Source: Turbatrix aceti
Lineage: Eukaryota; Nematoda; Chromadorea; Rhabditida; Panagrolaimidae
DNA: 64,000 nt
Direction of reading: 5' to 3'
Assembly: GCA_963969345.1 (NCBI GenBank)
Contig: OZ017769.1
Span: 3,410,816 to 3,474,815, forward strand
The first letter of the stretch is position 1, and the number at the start of each line of letters is the position of its first letter. Below, in pieces: positions 1 to 12,037 of the stretch. The notes beneath the pieces are model-generated. The model worked only from the letters and a program-made list of their open reading frames with translations, had not been told where the DNA came from and searched no databases. Made by a program: the position numbers and the translations under genes.

Positions 1-196
1 CCCTGTACAAAATATCCTTCCCCTGTGTAAATTATTACAGACTGCAAAAAAATGTGAAAGTTCAATGTAACACAACGAATCGTGGATGCTAATATTATGT
101 TAGTATAATAGAATTTTTGGTATCCAAGGAGGTATTGAAAATATCCTTGTTTGATTTCCGTCTGGATTGTAAGTGACAGCAAAGTAAGTGCGATGC
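1..196. repeat. Inverted partner of 19430-19632
   Basis: Read on the minus strand, bases 1-196 match 19430-19632 almost base for base, including the terminal CCCTGTACAAAATATCC and an internal TTACAATCCAGACGG. A short indel accounts for the length difference. The copy is cut by the window edge, so the repeat may extend to the left. It shows that the region 1-19.6 kb is bounded by inverted copies of one sequence. No gene is seen in it. Confidence 0.9.
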
Positions 197-581
197 TTCA
201 TTTATACGGTTTCTGATTTTATAAAAACTGTTGAGTTTCAGATAACCGACTTATAAATCGTAACACCTACTAATACCGATTGATCATGACTGGCTAATAA
301 ATTTTAGACACAATAACAAATTGAAAAAAAATAGTGATTGCATTTGATTGGTTTTTGGCCTCTGAAGGCATGTGAACGCTTTTAATCATCATTTTCCTGC
401 GTTCCTTCCGATTGAAGGCCCTGGAACAAAGGTGACAGAAGCGTTCGCAAACAAACCCATACGGTTCAATACCCCCCTTTTCCAAAGCATTTCAAAGTTT
501 TTTTTCCCTTTAATCATGTCTCGCTTTTTAAATAATGATAACGTCAAGGATCAGAATGGCACAGGAGGCTTTAGTTGAGCT
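197..581. other. Short spacer, no gene seen
   Basis: This stretch separates the inverted repeat from the ferritin stop codon and would contain the ferritin 3' UTR. Short open frames exist on both strands but none shows a recognisable motif or splice structure. Confidence 0.5.
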
Positions 582-2180
582 TTAGTCAAAGTATTCGCGG
601 TCGAACTGGAATTCGCCGAGTCCGGAGCCGACGCGTTTGAGCGTAGTCACGATCTTGCCGATCTCATTGATGGATTCTACCTGGTGGGCGAGGAAGGTGC
701 CTTCGAGGAAGTCGGTGAGCTGGGCATCGTTGCTGTTGGACGCCGTCGCGTGGAGCTCGAGCAGCGACTGGTTGTTGAAGCGTTCGAGCTGAAGCGCGGC
801 CGTGAAGGCTTCAAGCGCGTTGCCCCACGTGTCTTTTTCGGGCTTCTTGACGTCCTGGAGAACGACGCGGCCCCCTCGCTTGTTCTGGTATGCGATGAAC
901 TGGCTGGCGTGGTCGCGTTCTTCGTCGCTTTGGGCCTGAAAAAACGAAGAGGGTTAAAAAACGCCAAAAATTATTATAAAACGATCCGTTTCGTTTTTAC
1001 ACTTCAGCGCAGTTTTTTTGGTCGACAAATAATAGATTTTATCAGATAACGCGCAAAATTGAAATTGTTTAGTTGGTTTTTGGTTGCATAAAAACGAAAA
1101 AGATCTATCCATAAATTGGCATAGAAAAAAACTAAAAAAAATAAATTTTAGATATTTTACATAATAAAAATTACAGTACTTTTTTTTGAATTAATCAAAT
1201 GCAACATAAATATTTTTCTATGCCAACATCATCCTTCCCCCCAGATACCCATGGAGGTGAGTATTTTCCTTTGCGTTCCAGAAGCGACACAATCTTATCA
1301 GACTGATTTTTCGCAGTCTGTGAGCGTGTCTGAAAAAAATAATCAAAAACAATGATAACCAAAAGGCATCGACCAAATTTCATTCATGGATTCTCGTCGC
1401 GAAATTTTTTCTTGTTTTCACTAAAAATTGTTTGTTTGTTTTGTTTTTGCCAAAAAAGCAGCTTCAGGAAGCAACAAACATCGTTGTTATTTTTTTGCTG
1501 CTCGTAAAAAAATACATAAAAGCGAAAACAACGTTGCAAGCCGGGAGAGGCTTTTTTTTGTGCACATAAATAGTAGCATGTTGACTCCTTGGAGTATGTA
1601 GTCGTCGTCGTCATCGTGGAAGGCACTAATACTAGCAAACAACGCTCATTTCAGATGGAGCTCAAATAAATTTTTCTTTCTCTCCCCTGCGCAAATTTTC
1701 CATCCATCAAAAAAGTCCATCATCAAAAATGTATACGTATGATCGTGAAAATCACGAGTGCTGCGCCGGGTGGCCCCACGTGATCTTCTTTTTCTCGTCA
1801 TCCGTGTCAGCCTGCTCACGACGACGAAAACGACGGAAGGTGGCACTTGACACCTGCGTTCCCGCCATCACCTGTCCTCTTTTTTTTTCGTTCGCTTTTG
1901 ATGTTTTTTGAAAGAAAAAAAATAGGACAACATGATCTTCGGGCAGAAAAAGGTTGATCGAAGTCCACGTCCAAGTGCAATAAATTATTGAAAACAAACA
2001 AAAACTCACGCGGAACCACTTGGCGACGTTGGGGAGGGCGACGTCGTCGCGGTCGAAGTAGGCGGACATGGAGAGGTAGACGTACGAGGCGTAGAGCTCG
2101 ATGTTGATCTGCTTGTTGAGGGCGGCCTCGGCCTCGTTGGAGAAGTTCTGACGGATTGCAGAGATGGGGCTGGTAGACAT
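582..2180 (-). CDS. ftn: Ferritin, heavy-chain type (two exons)
   Basis: Encodes a 174-aa ferritin subunit, which assembles into a 24-mer cage that oxidises Fe(II) and stores iron. Exon 1 is 2180-2010 and exon 2 is 935-582. The intron is 1074 bp, starts GTGAGT, ends TTTCAG and lies in phase 0 after AKWFR. The ferroxidase set of H-type chains is present: E28, Y35, E62, E63, H66, E108 and Q142, so the subunit should be catalytically active. The C-terminal stretch [13 protein letters not shown] is typical of nematode ferritins. There is no signal peptide, so a cytosolic protein is expected, as for the nematode FTN proteins. I saw no CAGTG-type iron-responsive hairpin upstream of the start. The start codon is the first ATG in frame. 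An open frame read into the intron is not part of the protein. Confidence 0.95.
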
Positions 2181-4294
2181 GGTTTCTAGAAGGCTGAAAG
2201 GAAGAAATTGGGGCATTCTATTTTTTTATAAATGCACGCAAAAAATTTCGCGACGTGTAAAAATTGGGTTTTTATAGCGAAAAAATTGTTTTTATCTATA
2301 AAAAATTTTTGGCGTCCTAAATTGCATATAGAAAAGTTTTCAAAAAATATTCACAAAGTTTTTAAAATTTTAAAAACCCCCGTAAAATTCCCACAGTCCG
2401 GAAAAATCCGAAACACCCTAAAACGCAGTCAGCCAAGAAATGAGCGTATCACCCCAAGACAACCGCAATCGCGGTAGTATTTACTGCGTGGCCTGACCGA
2501 AAAGCGACAAGCAACCGGTAGGGGCTGCGCTGTTTAATCGAGATCGATAAGGAGGCGGGCAGCAGCGGCAACAACATCAACGACACCGGTGATCACTGCG
2601 CACAAACTAGAGCGAGGGGCGGCCCCGTGTAAGTCAGGGAAGGAGAAGTGGCGAAGACGGGGCCAACCACGCGGTCGTCGGTCGTCGCTCGCAGATGAAG
2701 AGGACAACAAGCAACAGCGGCAAAAAATAGAGAGACTGAGATGTCATCTGTTTTTTTTCTAGTACGCTCCGACCAACTGAGTAAGTTGAGATGTTGTTGA
2801 CTGCCACTCTGGTGGCTTTGTTGTGTGAGAGCCACGTGTTCGGTCCCCTTCTGCAGCGGTCTGCTAATATTTAGTTGTTTGCTCGGATTGAGAGGGAGGC
2901 CAGATGGAGTGCTTATCTGAAAGGCCGCAGATACTGTCCGGGGTCGGGGTCAGCGCTGCGGCCTCAATTGCAGGTGATAACGAATAGCTTCACTTCTTTT
3001 TTTGCTGCATCATCAACCCAAAGAACCAAAAGTCAATTTTCCAGACAGTTGCAAAAACAGAGTTTATATTTGTGGCTTATCGAGCATAAAACAGGTTAGG
3101 AGTGGTTCTTTGAGCTTTTTTGGAGACCGAACAACTACATAACATTAAAAGCAGTACTAAAAAATTATAAATTTTTGGCTTTTCTTTTTTTGTTTAAAAT
3201 TCAGTAAATTAATTCACGTGATACTTTTTAAAATGATGAAATTTTGACAACATATTTCAAAAAAATATAATTTGTTTGCCAGTGATGACAAATTTCTAAC
3301 TTTTGTCTCTTTTTATCGATGCGCAAGATTTTGTCATTGTTTTGTGGGGCAACAACCAGACCGGCACCTTGTTTGCCGCCGAATGTAATAATTACATGCG
3401 TTAAAACCATTGAAAATGATTACATATTTATGCATTTGATAACATTACATCGTCACCTGCCACACAAAAACCAAACGGTTATTAGAGAAAACAAAGTATT
3501 CAAAATGTGACAGAAAGGGCTTCTTTTATACAGTATGCATCTCGTGTTGACAAACTAATGCAGAAAATGTGAACTTTTGAAAATGACTATCGATTTTTGC
3601 ACCTACTATTATACTTTGTGCCTGTTTCTAGTATGCCTTTTCAATTCAATTTGCAAATTAACAAAGCATCAATTAGGATATTTCATAGTACAGACTACAT
3701 ATGGAAAGAAATTTTGACGTATCACAGCAGTTTCGTTTTACCACGAGACAGTCGACAAGGCTTAACACCATTATTATGGAGGAAATTTAATAACACTGAA
3801 AGAATAACATACGAAACATACAGACACCATGGTGATTTCTTTTCTGAAAAGTATAATATTTCTGAAAGTGTGGAAAGTTTGACACTTCCGAGTTCATTTT
3901 TTTATTCATCTCGATCGTCCTAAGTTTTTAATCAAAAAATACCACAATTGTTTTTTTAGGGTTTTTTCCCCAAGTGAATAATTGCCGTCTTGGCCACTTA
4001 GTCTATATTTGCAGAAAACTCAACTTCGAGCTATTCAACAGTCCCCTAACACCTATGCACCTGCATTTCCCCCCTGAACATGAAAAACACCAGGTGAACC
4101 TGTGAAGCATACTTTACATTTTCCGTGTCTGCCGCATATTCTGAATGTAGTGTTAAAAGTCACAACATTGAAAGCTCGATTATGTTTGTATTGTGAGATT
4201 CTTTTCATTGTACGCGCGCATAAATGTACGTTCTCACGGAAGATTACCGCATTGTAAGAAATTCTGCACTTTTTTTACAGTTGTACTTTCAGAA
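2181..4294. other. Intergenic region, no supported gene
   Basis: About 2.1 kb between ferritin (minus) and the chemoreceptor (plus), so it contains both promoters. It holds AT-rich sequence, a GC-richer patch at about 2500-2960, and one 108-codon open frame at 3597-3923 on the plus strand with no recognised motif. The bases just before the chemoreceptor start carry two acceptor-like sites (TTTTTTACAG and TACTTTCAG, about 4271-4292), which would suit trans-splicing or a non-coding first exon. Confidence 0.5.
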
Positions 4295-5437
4295 ATGGTC
4301 GAACAAGTAATCTTCGAGTATTTGGAGCCTCTGACTTCCGGCAGACAAATTGTACGATTGGTAATGATCTTCTTGCCTTTCATCTACGTCATACCTACCG
4401 TAATCATGCAATGCTTGCTCATACGATTGCTATCAAAAACCAAGAAATACGAAGTCTTCCGATATGGTTTCTATCGTTTGGTTTTTCTTGGTTTAATCGT
4501 TGTAAGTTGTGCAACTTTGGTACACAACATGGATACGATTTAGTGTTTTAGGATCTTGTGGCATTTCTCGTTAGTATTCTTTGGAGCCGAATTTCTCTTG
4601 CATATCCCCTGCATTTCTATCATGATTACATGCGTCACAACCAAATCTACACCAAAGTTGTCTTCTTCGTACATTTTTACTGTTTCATCAACCAAAACTT
4701 CAACGCTTTTCTCATCTCGCTAAACCGACTTTCCGTCATGTTGTATCCTCTGACGTATAAGCAGTTTTGGAAAAAATACACCGATTTTTTTACTGTCGTT
4801 TTTCTTGTTTATCCTTTGATTTTTGTGTGGCCAATTGCATTTTGCCCCATTCTCTATTTTATTATTCCTTTCCGAGGGTTTCACCTTTCAACGATCACGT
4901 GCACTGCCTTTCCAGCAACTGAATTTCTGAGCATGGTAAATCAGATGTTTTATTCTGTGTTAAACATAGGCATTAACGCAGTCGTCGTAGTCATGTACTG
5001 GCACCAAGGAAAACAGCTTCCCGCAATTGCGTTAAAGCGACACAATGTCGAGTTGAAACTTTCAATCTATACTATTATTTTTGTGGCATCACAGGTTAGT
5101 TTTCATTTTTTGTGATATTTATGATTTAAAATAATTATTTTAGGCAACCTTTGCACTCACCACGCTGTACATTCATGTCAGAAGCCACTCGGTATCGCCC
5201 GATGTACCCATTGAATTCAGCACGTTTGATAACAGTCTGAACATTCTGATCTACATGCAATATCTTCTGGACGCCAGCTCTCTCTGCACGACGTGGTTCC
5301 TTCTCGTGATGTCACGAGTCGTTAGAAAAGGACTCATTGGAAAAGACGTCTCTGCTTCATACCACGTTTCGCAAGTTCATCAGATTCCGCCGAATGAGCA
5401 GTGCCGAGCGAAACCAGTTAAATGGTTCCGCTTTTAA
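4295..5437 (+). CDS. Nematode chemoreceptor-type GPCR (Srg-like)
   Basis: Encodes a 347-aa protein with about seven hydrophobic segments. Exons are 4295-4501, 4552-5094 and 5144-5437; both introns are about 50 bp, phase 0, with GTAAGT/GTTAGT donors and TTTTAG acceptors. After transmembrane segment 3 the motif LNRLSVMLYPLTYKQFWKK matches the NR...P..Y...W pattern of the nematode serpentine-receptor class gamma (Srg) superfamily. Such proteins sit in sensory cilia and detect odorants, but no ligand can be inferred. I chose the ATG directly after the two acceptor-like sites; a longer in-frame start at 4193 would add residues with no hydrophobic or family character. A truncated paralogue lies at about 16170-16395. 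Related families such as Srv or Srx cannot be excluded. Confidence 0.82.
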
Positions 5438-5529
5438 TTGATCCTAAATGATGACAACTTGAATGCCGTCATTTGTTATCACGGACGTTCTTTGTTTTGC
5501 ATACAAGTTTGCATATAAATCACTTGTAT

Positions 5530-5625
5530 TACATTTTACATTACTTTACTTTACTTTACTTTACTTTACTTTATTACTCTTACTCGTGCATAATTACTCA
5601 TTACAAAGTAATTATGCACTCGTGC
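5530..5625. repeat. ACTTT microsatellite and adjacent hairpin
   Basis: A run of about seven ACTTT units lies downstream of the chemoreceptor. It is followed by GTGCATAATTACT (5586-5598) and its exact reverse complement (5607-5619), separated by 8 bp. The two arms could form a 13-bp stem. Confidence 0.8.
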
Positions 5626-5679
5626 ATAATTACTCATTCATTACTATTCATTTGATTTCAATTGATGTCATTTATTACT

Positions 5680-5722
5680 ATTTTTTTATTTATTTATTTA
5701 GTTCACCATTACTTAGTGTTAG
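5680..5722 (-). mobile_element. 3' end of a retroposon with AAAT tail
   Basis: The plus strand reads (TATT)n then CACCATTACTTAGTG. Its reverse complement matches the insertion at 14441-14481 (CACTGAGTAATGGTGAA followed by AAATAAAT repeats). Two copies in opposite orientation with the same 3' motif and A-rich tail suggest a short, 5'-truncated SINE or LINE family. Confidence 0.6.
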
Positions 5723-5734
5723 TTATCATTAGAA

Positions 5735-6023
5735 ATTGAAAGCTAGGTGATACAGGAGGCACAAATGATCATGTTGCAAGTCACTATGTAATTTCATGTC
5801 ACTCGAGTGAGACACCAATAATTATATTTGTGGTTTGTTTCTTGTATTTGTCACTATAAAACAAGATCAACTAGCTTTCAATTAGGCTACATAACTAGTT
5901 GATGACATTTTTACAATTTGGTATCGTTTTATCAAGTGTATTAATATTTAATAATTAAATAAATAAATAAATAAATAAAACCGTACACTATAAATTACAT
6001 TATAAAAAGGAAATTGAAGAAAT
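5735..6023. repeat. AT-rich spacer with inverted repeats
   Basis: ATTGAAAGCTAG (5735-5746) recurs inverted at 5871-5882, and ATCAACTAG/CTAGTTGAT forms another small inverted pair around 5866-5910. An AAAT microsatellite lies at about 5953-5980. The left edge of the tandem array follows at about 6024. No gene is seen. Confidence 0.6.
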
Positions 6024-6965
6024 ATTCTTCTTTCTTATAGTAGGATGTTTGTGCAAAGACACAATTTTAATTTTACGGTATGTATATTCGATAAAATCCA
6101 AATTTTACGCTGATAACGGTTTGACGGGCCATTAGGTCCGGAGCCATTGATTTGAAAAAGATAATGCGCGCTTTATCATAATTGTCAAAATTGTCAATGG
6201 CGAAAGCGCGATGGAGGGAGGAGGGGAGAGCGCGCGGCGCAGGGTCAAGTGGGTGAGTGTGAGCGAGCGAGCGAGGAGACGATTGCGATTGCGTAAGACA
6301 AAAAAACGATTCTGTTAAATTAATTTTAAAAATGTTGAAAAAAATATTTTTGAATTCCTCGGAAATAGGCAATCATAATGATGGGTCATTTGACAATCAA
6401 AAATCAAACATGAACAAATTTGAATTTTTGGTTTACAAAAAAATAATTTGTGCCAGTAACTGGGGTAGGGGCAAATGTGATATCAATAGCATTGCCATTT
6501 TTTGCTGAGTATGAAAAACATTTTTTCAACTTTTTAAAAATTAATTTGAATAATTCAATTTTTTGATCTCTCAGAAAATGAAATCCATGGTGAGTGGGCG
6601 GAACAGACAGCGGGTGCAGAGGCGGACGGCGCCGCACATGCCATCAGTCGAGAGAACCGCAACGGCGGTGACAGTGGGCGATTGGGTGATGGCGAAAGAT
6701 GGCAAAACAAGTGATTGTTGTTATTAATTTTGATGATTCATGTATCATAATTTTATGATTTTTGTTAAATTGCTATTTTTCCTGGGCCCCAGTGTTAGTG
6801 TTAGTACATATTCTTTGAATATTTTTTTGTGTTTGGTGTTATGCTTTGAAACGGGTCAATAAGCGGTTGCAGCGGGCGAGGATTTATTAGGCGATGGCGA
6901 AAGATGCGCGATATTGAAAAGCAACATTATTACTTATATTTTATAAAAGCGTAAAACAAATTACA

Positions 6966-6990
6966 TGGGGCCCCGAAGGGGCCCCCATTA
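6966..6990. repeat. GGGGCCCC hairpin of repeat unit 1
   Basis: GGGGCCCCGAAGGGGCCCC is self-complementary around a GAA loop and sits in AT-rich sequence. It recurs in every unit (near 8250, 9551, 10713, 12998, 14521 and 15731) with the loop changed to AAA, GTA or similar while most of the stem is kept. Confidence 0.85.
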
Positions 6991-7276
6991 TATTTATGTA
7001 TTCCAATATTTTTAAAGCGGGTCAAAAAACGATTATATGTATTTGATTTGATTTTGATAATATGCAAATCGTCGGTTATTCTAAAAGATAATAACAAAAA
7101 ATAATTATTTTCTATCGGTAAAATTATGATCGGCAAAAGATAAACGAAAAACGGGCAAAAAGAAAATAAACAACAAAACGATAGACGATCCTTTTCGATT
7201 TTGCGATCCTTCTGATCCTTCCTTGATGCCTTTACCTTGCCTTGCCTTGCCTTCCCCTTCCTTCCCTTTCCCTTCC

Positions 7277-7301
7277 TGGGGCCCCCGAAGGGGGCCCCCC
7301 C
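7277..7301. repeat. Second GC hairpin at repeat-unit end
   Basis: GGGGCCCCCGAAGGGGGCCCC forms a GC-only stem just before the unit boundary. It recurs near 8558, 9861, 11025, 13307, 14737 and 16045. A shortened form, GGGCCCGAAGGGCCC, ends the foreign block at about 12011-12026. Confidence 0.85.
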
Positions 7302-10300
7302 TTTAGCCTTGTTACCTCTCTATATAGTAAGGTGTTTTTACAAAGACACAATTTTAATTTTACGGTATGTATATTCGATAAAATCCAAATTTTACGCTGA
7401 TAACGGTTTGGCGGGCCATTAGGTCCGGAGCCATTGATTTGAAAAAGATAATGCACGCTTTATCATAATTGTCAAAATAGTCAATGGCGAAAGCGCGATA
7501 GAGGGAGGAGGCGGCGCGCAGGGTCAAGTGGGTGAGTGTGAGCGAGCGAGCGATAGCGCAAGGACGATTGCGTAAGACAAAAAAATGATTCTGTTAAATT
7601 AATTTTAAAAATGTTGAAAAAAATATTTTTGAATTCCTCGGAAATAGGCAATCATAATGATGGGTCATTTGACAATCAAAAATCAAAAATGAACAAATTT
7701 GAATTTTTGATTTTAAAAAAAATAATTTTTGCTAGATACTGGGGTAGGGGCAAATGTGATATCAATAGCATTGACATTTTTTGCTGCGTATGAAAAACAT
7801 TTTTTCAACATTTTAAAAATTAATTTGAATAATTCAATTTTTTGATCTCTCAGAAAATGAAATCCATGGTGAGTGGGCGGAACAGACAGCGGGTGCAGAG
7901 ACGGACGGCGCCGCACATGCCATCAGTCGAGAGAACCGCAACGGCGGTGACAGTGGGCGATTGGGTGATGGCGAAAGATGGCAAAACAAGAGATTGTTGT
8001 TATTAATTTTGATGATTTATGTATCACATAATTTTATGATTTTTGTTAAATTGCTATTTTTCCTGGGCCCCAGTGTTAGTGTTAGTACATATTCTTTGAA
8101 TATTTTTTTGTGTTTGGTGTTATGCTTTGAAACGGGTCAATAAGCGATTGCAGCGGGCGAGGATTTATTAGGCGATGGCGAAAGATGCGCGATATTGAAA
8201 AGCAACATTATTACTTATGTTTTACAAAAGCGTCAAACAAATTACATGGGGCCCCAAAGGGGCCCCCATTGTATTTATGTATTCCAATATTTTTAAAGCG
8301 GGTCAAAAAACGATTATATGTATTTGATCTGATTTTGATAATATGCAAATTATCGGTTATTCTAAAAGATAATAACAAAAAATAATTATTTTCTATCGGT
8401 AAAATTATGATCGGCAAAAGATAAACGAAAAACGGGCAAAAAGAAAATAAACAACAAAACGATAAACGATCCTTTTCGATTTTACGATCCTTCTGATCCT
8501 TCCTTGATACCTTTACCTTGCCTTGCCTTGCCTTCCCCTTCTTCCTTTTCCCTTCCTGGGGCCCCCGTAGGGGGCCCCCCCTTTAGCCTTGTTACCTCTC
8601 TATATAGTAAGGTGTTTTTACAAAGACACAATTTTAATTTTACGGTATGTATATTCGATAAAATCCAAATTTTACGCTGATAACGGTTTGGCGGGCCATT
8701 AGGCTCGGAACATTGATTTGAAAAAGATAATGCGCGCTTTATCATAATTGTCAAAATTTTGTCATCAAAAATGGCGAAAGCGCGATGGAGGGAGGAGGGG
8801 AGAGCGCGCCGCGGCGCAGGGTCAAGTGGGTGAGTGTGAGCGAGCGAGCGAGGAGCGATAGCGCAAGGACGATAGCGATTGCGTAAGACAAAAAAACGAT
8901 TCTGTTAAATTAATTTTAAAAATGTTGAAAAAAATATTTTTGAATTCCTCGGAAATAGGCAATCATAATGATGGGTCATTTGACGATCAAAAATCAAAAA
9001 TGAACAAATTTGAATTTTTGGTTTACAAAAAAATAATTTGTGCCAGTAACTGGGGTAGGGGCAAATGTGATATCAATAGCATTGCCATTTTTTGCTGAAG
9101 ATGAAAAACATTTTTTCAAAATTTTAAAAATTAATTTGAATAATTCAATTTTTTGATCTCTCAGAAAATGAAATCCATGGTGAGTGGGCGGACCAGACAG
9201 CGGGTGCAGAGGCGGACGGCGCACATGCCATCAGTCGAGAGAACCGCAACGGCGGTGACAGTGGGCGATTGGGTGATGGCGAAAGATGGCAAAACAAGTG
9301 ATTGTTGTTATTAATTTTGATTTATGTATCATAATTTTATGATTTTTGTTGAATTGCTATTTTTCCTAGCCCCCAGTGTTAGTGTTAGTACATATTTTTT
9401 GAATATTTTTTTGTGTTTGGTTTTATGCTTTGAAACGGGTCAATAAGCGGTTGCAGCGGGCGAGGATTTATTAGGTGATGGCGAAAGATGCGCGATATTG
9501 AAAAGCAACATTATTACTTATATTTTACAAAAGCGTAAAACAAATTACATGGGGCCCCGAAGGGGCCCCCATTATATTTATGTATTCCAATATTTTTAAA
9601 GCGGGTGAAAAAACGATTATATGTATTTGATTTGATTTCGATAATATGCAAATCGTCGGTTATTCTAAAAGATAATAACAAAAAATAATTATTTTCTATC
9701 GGTAAAATTATGACCGGCAAAAGATAAACGAAAAACGGGCAAAAAGAAAATAAACAACAAAACGATAAACGATCCTTTTCGATTTTACGATCCTTCTGAT
9801 CCTTCCTTGATACCTTTACCTTGCCTTGCCTTGCCTTCCCCTTCTTTCCTTTTCCCTTCCTGGGGCCCCGTAGGGGGCCCCCCTTTAGCCTTGTTCTTCT
9901 TTCTTATAGTAGGATGTTTGTGCAAAGACACAATTTTAATTTTACGGTATGTATATTCGATAAAATCCAAATTTTACGCTGATAACGGTTTGGCGGGCCA
10001 TTAGGTCCGGAGCCATTGATTTGAAAAAGATAATGCGCGCTTTATCATAATTGTCAAAATTGTCAATGGCGAAAGTGCGATAGAGGGAGGAGGCGGCGCG
10101 CAGGGTCAAGTGGGTGAGTGTGAGCGAGCGAGCGATAGCGCGCGGACGATTGCGTAAGACAAAAAAATGATTCTGTTAAATTAATTTTAAAAATGTTGAA
10201 AAAAATATTTTTGAATTCCTCGGAAATAGGCAATCATAATGATGGGTCATTTGACGATCAAAAATCAAAAATGAACAAATTTGAATTTTTGGTTTACAAA

Positions 10301-11060
10301 AAAATAATTTGTGCCAGTAACTGGGGTAGGGGCAAATGTGATATCAATAGCATTGCCATGTTTTGCTGAGTATGAAAAACATTTTTTCAACATTTTAAAA
10401 ATTAATTTGAATAATTCAATTTTTTGATCTCTCAGAAAATGAAATCCATGGTGAGTGGGCGGACCAGACAGCGGGTGCAGAGACGGACGGCGCACATGCC
10501 ATCAGTGGAGAGAACCGCAACGGCGGTGACAGTGGGCGATTGGGTGATGGCGAAAGATGGCAAAATAAGTGATTGTTGTTATTAATTTTGATTTATGTAT
10601 CATAATTTTATGATTTTTGTTGAATTGCTATTTTTCCTAGATGGCGAAAGATGCGCGATATTGAAAAGCAACATTATTACTTATATTTTACAAAAGCGTA
10701 AAACAAATTACATGGGGCCCCGAAGGAGCCCCCATTATATTTATGTATTCCAATATTTTTAAAGCGGGTCAAAAAACGATTATATGTATTTGATTTGATT
10801 TCGATAATATGCAAATCGTCGGTTATTCTAAAAGATAATAACAAAAAATAATTATTTTCTATCGGTAAAATTATGACCGGCAAAAGATAAACGAAAAACG
10901 GGCAAAAAGAAAATAAACAACAAAACGATAAACGATCCTTTTCGATTTTACGATCCTTCTGATCCTTCCTTGATACCTTTACCTTGCCTTGCCTTGCCTT
11001 CCCCTTCCTTCCTTTTCCCTTCCTGGGGCCCCCGTAGGGGGCCCCCCCTTTAGCCTTGTT

Positions 11061-11385
11061 ACTTACTTCCAAAGCAACTGTGTCCATATATTTGTGTCTA
11101 CGCAAATGGTGCCTCCTAGACACGGGAGTGGGATCAATCGATCGGCGGCGACGAGACGATTGCAATGATGTATACCGTTTTGAGGCTAACCGCCTACAAA
11201 GTTGTTAAAAATGCCAAAAACACCCGAATTTGTGTCTAAACAAATGGTGCCTCCGAGACACGGGAGTAGGATCAATCGCTCGGCGTCGACGAGACGATTG
11301 CAAAGATGTATACCGTTTTGATGCTAACCGCCGACAATGTTGTTAAAAATGCCAAAAACATCCGAAAATGAACGCTTCCATTTGC
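11061..11385. repeat. Foreign block: duplicated ~138-bp segment
   Basis: Between array units 4 and 5 lies sequence unlike the array. Two adjacent copies of about 138 bp (about 11089-11226 and 11227-11364) share GTGTCTA.GCAAATGGTGCC-like starts, the phrase GACGAGACGATTGCAA, and ATGTATACCGTTTTGA. No coding potential is seen. Confidence 0.8.
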
Positions 11386-12037
11386 TTTTATGTGCGTCCG
11401 TCGTGACGTGTCATGCAACGTGCGTTCATTTTCGCTTGCGTTGCGCGCAAGTGCGCTGCGTCTGCATTCATTTTGAGCATTTTTAGGCGTTTTTTTGGCA
11501 TTATAGGGCGTTTTTTGGCATTTTAGGGCGTTTTTTTGGCATTTTTTTTAGCATTGTTTTGCATTTTTTTTTGCATTTTTCTAGCATTTATTATGCGTTT
11601 TCGGCTTTTTTTAGCATTTGTTTAGCATTTTTCGTTTTTTGGCATTCTAGGGTGTTTTTAGGCGTTTTTTGAGCGTTCGTAGGGACATTTTAGAGCATTT
11701 ATTAGCATTTTCAGGCGTACATAAGCGTTTTGGGCATTATTGGCATGCTTTAAGCATTTTTTGGGCGTTTGTAGGCATTTTAAAGCATATATTAGCGTTT
11801 TCGGCGTTTTTAGGCATTTTTGTGCGTTTTTTCGGCATTATAGAGCGTTTTCGGCATTTTTCTAGCATTTTTGTGCGTTTTTTTAGCATTTTTCTAGCAT
11901 TTTTTAAGCATTTTTTTGAGCATTTTTCTAGCATTTTTTTTGCATTTTTTTAGCATTTTTCTAGCATTTTTTTGCATTTTCTAGCATTTTTTATGCGTTT
12001 TTGGCATTCAGGGCCCGAAGGGCCCGCCTGGCTTGTT
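11386..12037. repeat. Degenerate GCATTTTTTAGC tract
   Basis: About 600 bp are built from variants of a ~10-12-bp unit (TTTTTAGCAT, TTTTTGGCAT, TAGGCGTTTT). Guanines are almost confined to the plus strand GCAT and GCGT phrases. The tract ends in GGGCCCGAAGGGCCC and then the array's CTTGTTACC. Long open frames here are low-complexity artefacts. Confidence 0.85.

Noticed and set aside
3597..3923. 108-codon plus-strand open frame
   Set aside because: No family motif, no splice or polyadenylation context that I can tie to it, and composition like the surrounding AT-rich DNA.
11669..11953. 94-codon frame rich in FxHF and AF
   Set aside because: Product of the degenerate TTTTTAGCAT-type tract; low complexity on both strands.
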